DNA of 64,000 bases, taken from positions 1,146,565 to 1,210,564 of the forward strand of contig ML976979.1 in the NCBI GenBank assembly GCA_010015675.1, given 5' to 3'. Shown piece after piece: positions 57,699-64,000 of the stretch. This DNA comes from Byssothecium circinans (Eukaryota > Ascomycota > Dothideomycetes > Pleosporales > Massarinaceae). The position numbers were made by a program, and so were the translations under genes. The stretch's first letter is position 1; every line of letters begins with the position of its first letter. The notes under the pieces are model-generated. The model saw nothing but the letters and a program-made list of their open reading frames with translations, had not been told where the DNA came from and did not search any database.

Positions 57699-58675
57699 CT
57701 GTGCTTCTACGTCGGTCACGGGATAAGATGAAGAGAACGATCGATATTCGTCTTATCAATGTCAAGGTACGGTGCTTCCCCAACTGATGGTAGCTAACTG
57801 CTCAGAATGCTTGACTGGGCGATGCTGGAGCTTCACCAATGATTTGGATCGCTCCGGAGACTACCGATTTTGAAAAGGTCACACCAGCATGTGGTTCTTT
57901 TGGTACACTGTTGAGAGGATTTCATCATTAGCGAATCGATCAACCTGCAGCTCAAAAATAAACCTTCGGCCGACGGCAGTTTCTATCTGATGGGCGAGTC
58001 ATTTGTAGCACCCCAGCTGCAGATACTGACATTTCAATCACTAGGTGGAACCGTACAGGTTGACAAGCAGGATTTGCGAGCGTCAACGGCCAAAGGGAGC
58101 GCTACCCACCCAGGGACACGGCCTTGAGACCTCGTTTTACTCGGAGAATACCAGAAAGTTTCAAGTTCGCTGCACTGGCTCTCACCGAGTCCTTGCTCGT
58201 CCTACTTGAGTGGTTCGCCGCACCACCAATGCTACAGAGGACACTAAAGCTCCGTGAACCTATCATTACCAACTAGAATGAGCGGTGAAGAGCTTCTTGC
58301 CGTTTCCCCGATTAAAGCACATCTTACACCCTGGTTTCTGGAATCTTGTTACCACGCTAAGATACACAGGCGAAGCTCGATAGAAGCTACATGATCCTGC
58401 AATGTGAATGTCAAGTTCACAGTTACCACAGCTAACTTGTATAGAGACACGGGAGACTATCTACGCATCTATTGCTGAAAAAACACGCCAGCTACTCAAT
58501 CTCCGCTGGAGGACGTTCCACGTGAGCTTTGGGGAGAAGCGCGACCAATACCACTCATCCATCACAACCGCATGTTTCGTACTGCGGTGCAGAACCCACA
58601 AGTTACGGTATCAAGCACACAAAGGCACGTCTATGTGACTTGATGGGCACAACATAGAACCATTGCGCCCAAGAC

Positions 58676-58865
58676 AGCCGGAAAACTTCCGGCTCACCGG
58701 TGAAGTGACTTCACGATGAGTGCCCAGTGCGCGCTCCAGCTCTCACGGGCTCGGGTGAACCCGTGCTTACAACCATTCAACAGTTCGAGAAATCCCGTAG
58801 CCTGACTCTGGAGTGATCATCACGATGCTTTACACCAGAACTTAGCCAAAGCGAAGCGGTACCGC
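58676..58865. repeat. Cluster of perfect short inverted repeats
   Basis: Five perfect dyads lie within 190 bp. AGCCGGAA-aac-TTCCGGCT is at 58676-58694 and GTGAAGT-g-ACTTCAC at 58700-58714; CACGGG and CCCGTG pair across a 10-base loop at 58744-58765. GTGAT-c-ATCAC is at 58813-58823 and GCGGTACCGC at 58856-58865. CACCGGTG (58695-58702) links the first two. This density is unusual for the window. Possible explanations are a structured non-coding RNA, a decayed MITE, or tandem operator sites. Confidence 0.7.
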
Positions 58866-59004
58866 CTACCGACAAGGCGTGGCCAATGAATCACTCTATC
58901 ACCCTCGCAGGTTCAAGGACACAGTCACGGACTGGGACGTTTAAATGGAGCCTCCCAGAAATAAGTCTCTACATTGGCACACAGCATTGACATGCCGACA
59001 ATCA

Positions 59005-59012
59005 TATAAATA
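59005..59012 (+). promoter_or_regulatory. TATA box of the CxxC mini-gene
   Basis: TATAAATA stands 133 bp upstream of the ATG at 59145, a sensible distance for a short-leader fungal gene. Confidence 0.6.
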
Positions 59013-59144
59013 CGATGAACGGGACCGCACAGCTGCTATTCCGGCGCCCTTCAGATCAACATAGAAGAAATCTCATTCTATCTTTTTAGAGCCCCTCAAA
59101 GCATACACGCAAATCTTTTTCTCCAGCATCACAAACTTTTAGAC

Positions 59145-59428
59145 ATGTCGGCAGTCGTTCAAAGTTCCAATTCAACACGATTGACTAAAGTCGGTTGTTT
59201 CGATTGTGCATATATTGGTAAAATTACAAAGAGCTGCACAAAATGCGGAGGGGGTCCAGGCCGCTTGTAAGTAGATTCTGTTTCTCTGAATATTAGCTGA
59301 TTAGTTGTAGACTGCGCGACGGCGAGACATGTAAATACTGCAACAATACTGGCGTACAATATGACGAATGCAGCCACTGTCAGTCACCGTTGGGATCAAA
59401 AATTACGACCGCAATTCTCTCCACCTAA
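59145..59428 (+). CDS. 79-residue protein with four CxxC pairs (DnaJ-zinc-finger-like)
   Basis: Two exons, 59145-59266 and 59311-59428, with a 44-bp intron (GTAAGT...TTGTAG), join in frame to 79 residues. ATG at 59145 starts MSAVVQSSNSTRLTKVG. Four CxxC pairs follow in order: CFDC, CTKC (in CTKCGGGPGR), CKYC (in CKYCNNTGV) and CSHC. The Gly-rich sequence after pairs 2 and 3 resembles the CxxCxGxG repeats of the DnaJ cysteine-rich domain, so two bound zinc ions are likely. There is no J domain, signal peptide or membrane segment. It may be a stand-alone zinc adaptor or thiol-linked chaperone-like protein, cytosolic or nuclear. Supporting evidence is the TATA box, consensus splice sites and the regular Cys spacing, which is unlikely by chance. 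A second good intron lies just past the stop (59459-59513), so the 3' end is uncertain. Confidence 0.72.
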
Positions 59429-59458
59429 GCGGAGGAAACAGCAAGACAGTACGTATCT

Positions 59459-59513
59459 CTGTTGTGATGTGCCCTATTCCTCGGCTTCAAGCTAATTTGT
59501 TAGGTATGACGAA
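59459..59513 (+). other. Intron-like segment after the mini-gene stop
   Basis: GTACGT at 59459 and TTGTTAG ending at 59513 make a well-formed 55-bp intron. Splicing it out joins a second frame of exon 2 (PQFSPPKRRKQQD) to SMTKGLNRT and a stop at about 59530. It is either a 3'-UTR intron or part of an alternative coding form of the CxxC gene. Confidence 0.5.
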
Positions 59514-59816
59514 AGGCCTCAATCGAACATGACACCCCACCCAACACCACTATTACTTCTTTCCGTAAGAGACATCACAACCTTATCGACCTTGCCCCCA
59601 AGTCAGATCGAGCCCGTGAAGATACGGCTTCTAGAAGAGCCCACTCTACAACATCTTCACCAACAGCTTTACCTCGAGTCAACCGCGGCGTTTCGGCTGA
59701 TTATGGTTCTCGCATGCAATCCGTCTTGCGGAAGCGATACTCTGATGGAATCTTCTTCTTGCCTGTTTGCGCACACTGATGTGTGACGTTTATATCGAGG
59801 CGTTTTTTACTTCTGT

Positions 59817-60053
59817 ATGAAAACAACCAAAATACTATTATTCTTCACAATCGCTGCGGCGGGTTGTTCGGTACAACCAATCGAGATTTACGAAATTGCT
59901 CAGTCTCGTTCAAAGGCTCTGCAGACTGTCTACCCAATGGAATCTCTCGCAACGTTACAGTACAAACTCGTTTCCTGTGCACCATGCTTCACGCTCCCGT
60001 GTTACGCCTTCACCGGTTTTTCCAGCGTCCCTCACGCGTTCATCAGCATGTGA
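59817..60053 (+). CDS. Candidate small secreted protein, 78 residues
   Basis: A single short frame from a true ATG. The N-terminus MKTTKILLFFTIAAAGCSVQ has the layout of a signal peptide: two Lys, a hydrophobic core, then small residues before Cys. The mature part would be about 60 residues with three more Cys (VSCAPCFTLPCYAF). No family was recognised. Length and composition fit fungal small secreted proteins, but the frame is short, no intron or TATA box supports it, and an overlapping frame at 59783-60079 is equally open. The preceding 59429-59816 bases hold no other supported gene. Confidence 0.33.
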   Translation: MKTTKILLFFTIAAAGCSVQPIEIYEIAQSRSKALQTVYPMESLATLQYKLVSCAPCFTLPCYAFTGFSSVPHAFISM

Positions 60054-61194
60054 TAAGTTCACTGACATTATGTCATTGAGGCCTTCTGCGACACAGTGCG
60101 TACAGCCTCTTCACATCATAGGACAAACAAGAAGACTGTAGAAGATTCGGAAACGACTCCAGCCCCGAACTTGGGTTGGACCTTCCCCGCGGAGCCGCAC
60201 CGTGCTGCATGAAATTAAGGAACAGGTAAAGCCCCAGAACTACGTCACCGCCTCACCCGCAAGCGCACATGAAGCTTATACCGATCCAAATGATCACGCG
60301 CTCCGAATCTTCCTTATTACTACTTACTATCCGCAGTGTAGCATGCCGACGCAGTCCATTTGGGGAAATAACATTATCGCTTTCACAAGCTTCACGAGCT
60401 TCACGAGCTCTTCATCACTCATACGTTTCGTCTCCGAGCCTCGCAAGCTCCAGCCCAAGAAGCAAGCGTAACAAAGCACCCTTCAGTAATTAAAACCCCC
60501 GGCCACGAGAAACAACTGCTAGTAACGCGTGTTCCCCGGAGCACACGCCGCGCTGCCTCGTTCCCCTTCATCCACACACACGCAGCACACTTTCCCGCCA
60601 CCACGTTTCCGTCGTCTCCTAAACGCTCTAGGCTCCTTGTCACAGTTGGGGCTTTCACCGAGTTAGATCACGTCTCGACCTTTGGTGTGTCTGAGCAGTG
60701 GGTGGGTCCGTGGTTGCACACGGTACCTTGATTTTTCTGAAGTCGATGTTACTGTCTTCCACGCCACGGTTACGTCTGCGATGGCACGAACACCTTGCGG
60801 GTCTCTTGGGCAGCGATGGGAGCGAGGGGTTTGTGCACGCTTTGTGCTCTCTTTCCAATCAGCTTGGGAGGAGGTATCGAGAGCGTTGCGGAAATTGTGG
60901 GGTCTGGGGTGGGTCTTGGGTCTTGATAGGGTTTTTGGGACGGAGAGAAGAAGTGGGATAACGCCGCACCGCGCTTAATGAATGCTCGGATGATGTGGTA
61001 TGATGACAGAAGTTGGCTATGATTTATAGATGCTTCGGGAGGTCTTTGAGATTATGGCCGCGGGTGCTTTTGTTTCATCGCTTACCGTGTACATGGACCT
61101 TCCAATGGGATTACGACGGAGAAGGTTCGAGGGTCAGAGCTCATTGGCTTGTACGTCGTTGAGGAGACGGAGACTCTGCCGCTAGGTTCGATGT

Positions 61195-61215
61195 GGTTAC
61201 GGGTTACGGGTTACG
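61195..61215. repeat. Three tandem GGGTTAC-like units
   Basis: GGTTAC, GGGTTAC and GGGTTAC run in tandem. The unit is one base longer than, and similar to, the fungal telomere repeat (TTAGGG) but not identical. Confidence 0.8.
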
Positions 61216-61258
61216 TGCTGGGCCCTACAACGCACCGCATTGTATTCTACCGTAGGTA

Positions 61259-61280
61259 CTCTCTCTCTCTCTCTCTCTCT
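61259..61280. repeat. (CT)11 microsatellite
   Basis: Eleven uninterrupted CT dinucleotides. Confidence 0.95.
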
Positions 61281-61950
61281 GCTACCGTCTTGTTTCTTTG
61301 AAGGCGTTTTCCCGGACTGCCAGAACGTAGCCCTGGATGGATGTCTGCGTCTCGAAGCTATACGTACCTCGGCGGTATGCTTAGGGAATAAAAGAGTGAG
61401 TGAATGAGTTTGAAGGTAATGAATACACTTTGCCTTTGACTGAAGTCAACTTTTCTTCTTTTTTTGGATATGATAGTAACCCTGTTTTAATGCGAAATTG
61501 TTACCAATACCGTTTTTATTATTTTCTCCCCTGTGGCTAAATTTGCTAATATTCAGATAGGTCATGTAAAGTGGCAGCATTTGCAATCCTGAAATTGGAT
61601 TGCTACTACCCACGTACTTTCGATGTTTATCTCTTTTACCGCTGATTCGATATCCGTCTCCTCACTGCGAACCACAGCCGTTAAGTAATTGGATGTTGGT
61701 GGGGTTTATGGCGTGGGGGAAGGGCTTAGAAGGTTTATGGGAGGGAAGGGGGACTCGGTTGGCGGGTTTGCATCGGGGGAGTGTTGAGAGTGTGGAGGTT
61801 GCTTGGGGGGGGAATCTGCCGATGAGAGATAAGCCGCACACGGATCTATTGAGGAGAGCCCTGAAGAGATATCCCAACCTTATAAATGTATGATGGGAAT
61901 AATGCTTGCACGATACTCCGACTTTCATTGAGATATATCCTCAGTTTCAT

Positions 61951-63144
61951 TCAATCCTGAGTATCTGACACGTCCACCTCACTCCACGAAGATGTTGCAG
62001 AACTAGTCGAGATTCGATCCCACTCTTCATCCTCCTCTCTTTCCCTCTTCTCCCACTCCCACTCCCTATCCCTCCTCTCCATCTCCTCCCAATCCTCACC
62101 CGAAATCCAAGCCTCCAGCCACCAAGCCTGACTCCTCGCTTCAGGGTCCCACCGACCCATGCCCTTATACGTCTCACACCCCTTGCAAACACTCCCATCT
62201 TCTCCCTTGCAGTTCCATTCCGACAGTTCCCAGCATCCTGTCATGTTACGGTGCCAGTACCAAAATATATTGCGATCATTGAACCATCGGAACCCGGTGA
62301 TCTCGGGATACTTCATCCAAGTGTAATGATAGAGCATGTATTCGACGAGGGCTTCGGCTTCGATGTCCTCCGTCGTTGTGGCGAGAGTGGTGGTAGTGGT
62401 GGAGGAGGAAGTAAAGCTGTGATAGCCTTCATCCTCGTCTTCCTCTCTTCCGAGATCTGCGGTTGGTGCTGAAGGAGCCACGTCTCTCGCTGCATTCTCA
62501 GCAGCCAGTTTCGCCCTCAGCCTCTCCTCCTTGACCATCCTCATCTCATTGATCCTTCTCTGACCCCACTTCTCAAACGCCTCACCCACCTCGGGCTCAT
62601 CCCAACTATACACCGCCCTCGCAATCTCTGCCCGCTCCTCATCTCCTTCGCCCTGCATCCAAATAGCAACCCCGCAGCAGTGGGAACAGCAGTACTCAAA
62701 CACGTCGCCCCAGAGCCTATCTTGCCAGTCGCACTCTCTAACCTCACGATGCGTTTCGTGTCTGTCTACGCAGCTTTTGCGCCACTTGCGCAGATGCCGT
62801 TTCCGATGCGAGTGGTTTTTAGGGAAGGGCGGGGCCTCTTGCTGTGCCATTACATAGGCTTCTCGTTTTGCGAACTTCTGAGGCGGGAGGGTGGATAGAT
62901 CGGCGGGGAAGGAACAGGGGTCCTCGCCGAGGGCTTGGTCTTCACCGTGAAGAGCTCGGACGTACGGCCGTTGATGTGGGTGTGAAGGAAGGTCGATGGG
63001 ATGAATGGTTTGGAAGTTCTTGTATCGATGGTGGTGCTTTCTAGTGCGGTTCTTTGCGTGGACAGCGGAGCGCATGTCGCGGAAGGGATGTGCAGGTTGG
63101 CGGCCGGCGTGCTCGAGGGCAGCTATATCATCGACACTCATCAT
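61951..63144 (-). CDS. 397-residue protein of unknown function with Cys/Trp-rich centre
   Basis: A single exon, ATG at 63144 (MMSVDDIAALEHAGRQ). The N-terminal third is His/Arg/Pro-rich, ending in a basic run (SHRKRHLRKWRK). The middle has LWGDVFEYCCSHCCGVAIWM, a compact Cys cluster followed by a charged helix (RRINEMRMVKEERLRAKL). After a Thr-rich linker comes a Trp/Tyr-rich segment: EYMLYHYTWMKYPEITGFRW, WYWHRNMTGCWELSEWNC and CKGCETYKGMG, containing a second CxxC. The C-terminus is acidic and Trp/Glu-rich. The two Cys groups could bind metal or form disulphides. Length, even coding character and absence of breaks favour a real gene. No homologous family was recognised. Confidence 0.65.
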   Translation of the reverse strand: MMSVDDIAALEHAGRQPAHPFRDMRSAVHAKNRTRKHHHRYKNFQTIHPIDLPSHPHQRPYVRALHGEDQALGEDPCSFPADLSTLPPQKFAKREAYVMAQQEAPPFPKNHSHRKRHLRKWRKSCVDRHETHREVRECDWQDRLWGDVFEYCCSHCCGVAIWMQGEGDEERAEIARAVYSWDEPEVGEAFEKWGQRRINEMRMVKEERLRAKLAAENAARDVAPSAPTADLGREEDEDEGYHSFTSSSTTTTTLATTTEDIEAEALVEYMLYHYTWMKYPEITGFRWFNDRNIFWYWHRNMTGCWELSEWNCKGEDGSVCKGCETYKGMGRWDPEARSQAWWLEAWISGEDWEEMERRDREWEWEKREREEDEEWDRISTSSATSSWSEVDVSDTQD

Positions 63145-64000
63145 GGGTGTATCGTAGTCATATATAGTTATAAAATAGTGTGCTTAATGGAGAGGACTGC
63201 TGTTGATGTAGCAATATCTAGCTGGGTAAGTTGTGAGGGTTAGCTGGTATCAAACGGGCGCGTGTATTTGTATTGCATGGTGAACGGCCTCGGAAATGAC
63301 TCCATCCGAGTTGTGATCACATGGTGGTCGGACGTTGTTGGATAGTGTCATAGTGAAGGGCTAAAGGCGCAGCATGAAGGGCAGAAGGGCGGAGGGATCA
63401 GACGTCTGCGGCTGTGCTGTATCACGTGCGTGGCTGGTGAGACTTCAGCCTCGTCTCGCGTGCGCAGAGCTACCATCCCCGACCAAACAACCATTCTATC
63501 CCTGGTGCAGTGTTACGGCTGCTGACTTGTTATAATCAATTGTTCTTCAACCCTCCATGGTAAACAGTGCTGTTAAGAAAAGAGAGCGTCTCATCTCGGT
63601 ATTGATCTCGAATATCTATTTTTGTCATTATGATTATGTTTACCCAATGGATGTGAACGGCCAAAGGCCTGCGAGTGGTATAAGTACATACAAGACCATA
63701 GGCTGAGACCAGTCCAAACTCATGGCCCATCCACCATACGCCTGAAAAAATACGAAGACATCTCAAACCAGCCCTTCCTGTTGCAATCAAGAGACTCTGC
63801 ACTCCGCTTCCCGAATCCGAAACCAGAGCCATTCCCCAAATTGCACAATGTGCATTATAAACCCTCAGCGAGTTCGCTAAAACGCATGACGGAAAATCGT
63901 AAGGAGCTCCCCGCCACAAGTCGCCGAGATAACGCCAAGGGAGCAAAATACCTTGTCGATGCATCGATAATAATCTTTACCTCCGTCATCACCAAGTGAA
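63145..64000. other. Right-edge sequence, no gene supported
   Basis: Contains the promoter of the 61951-63144 gene. A 142-codon minus-strand frame (63536-63964) and a small plus frame at the edge are not adopted. GACGTC lies within CAGACGTCTG at about 63400. Confidence 0.5.

Larger units (their letters stand above)
56744..59144. other. Gene-poor 2.4-kb stretch with repeats and palindromes
   Basis: No protein gene is supported; the 76-codon frame at 58408-58638 shows no domain. Two features stand out and are listed separately: CGGTA motifs at 57566-57698 and a cluster of perfect short inverted repeats at 58676-58865. Confidence 0.5.
60054..61950. other. Gene-poor stretch with simple repeats
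   Basis: Contains a CTTCACGAGCTTCACGAGCT repeat near 60391-60410, a GGGTTAC repeat at 61195-61215 and a CT microsatellite at 61259-61280. Short ORFs at 60419-60978 are not supported. Confidence 0.5.

Noticed and set aside
63536..63964. 142-codon minus-strand frame at the right edge
   Set aside because: No family resemblance, no convincing start context, and an overlapping opposite-strand frame.

Overview
The window looks like nuclear DNA of a filamentous ascomycete (Pezizomycotina, probably Dothideomycetes). Genes sit on both strands and carry short GT-AG introns, mostly 44-111 bp. Products include a fungal PKA regulatory subunit, a fungal PLD1, a CBM48/Crp1-like protein, a member of the fungal 'tachykinin family' of putative transcription factors and an ARO8-like aminotransferase. 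No bacterial operons, rRNA, tRNA or CRISPR array were seen. Exon structures below were assembled by hand from splice signals and reading phase; coordinates given for a spliced gene span first to last coding base.

Region 1-4000 is decayed. It holds a cytochrome P450 pseudogene with a 1-base frameshift and an in-frame TAG, a transposon-like footprint just after its stop, and a second, unidentified pseudogene with an internal repeat. Region 4-25 kb is ordinary gene-dense sequence: an aminotransferase (-), an LCCL-domain membrane protein (+), a seven-exon gene of unknown function (-), V-ATPase subunit d (-), a disordered nuclear-type protein (+), an Arg/Ser-rich disordered protein (-), a Crp1/Mdg1-like CBM48 protein (-) and the PKA regulatory subunit (+). 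Region 25-36 kb is sparser: one doubtful four-exon gene, a four-exon putative transcriptional regulator, a broken GH93/sialidase-like glycosidase and one small doubtful ORF.

Region 36-57 kb is dense again: a 1245-residue disordered protein (+), an alpha/beta hydrolase (-), phospholipase D (+), the largest subunit of RNA polymerase III (-) and a divergent FHA-domain protein with a hydrophobic C-terminal tail (+). Region 57-64 kb is gene-poor. It has a stretch rich in CGGTA motifs, a cluster of perfect short inverted repeats, a two-exon mini-gene for a 79-residue protein with four CxxC pairs, a candidate small secreted protein and one 397-residue unknown protein (-).

The housekeeping genes serve separate processes: vacuolar acidification, cAMP signalling, phosphatidic-acid signalling, Pol III transcription and amino-acid transamination. 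No biosynthetic cluster or defence island is evident. The strongest leads for something undescribed are the CxxC mini-gene with its alternative 3' frame, and the inverted-repeat cluster just upstream of it.
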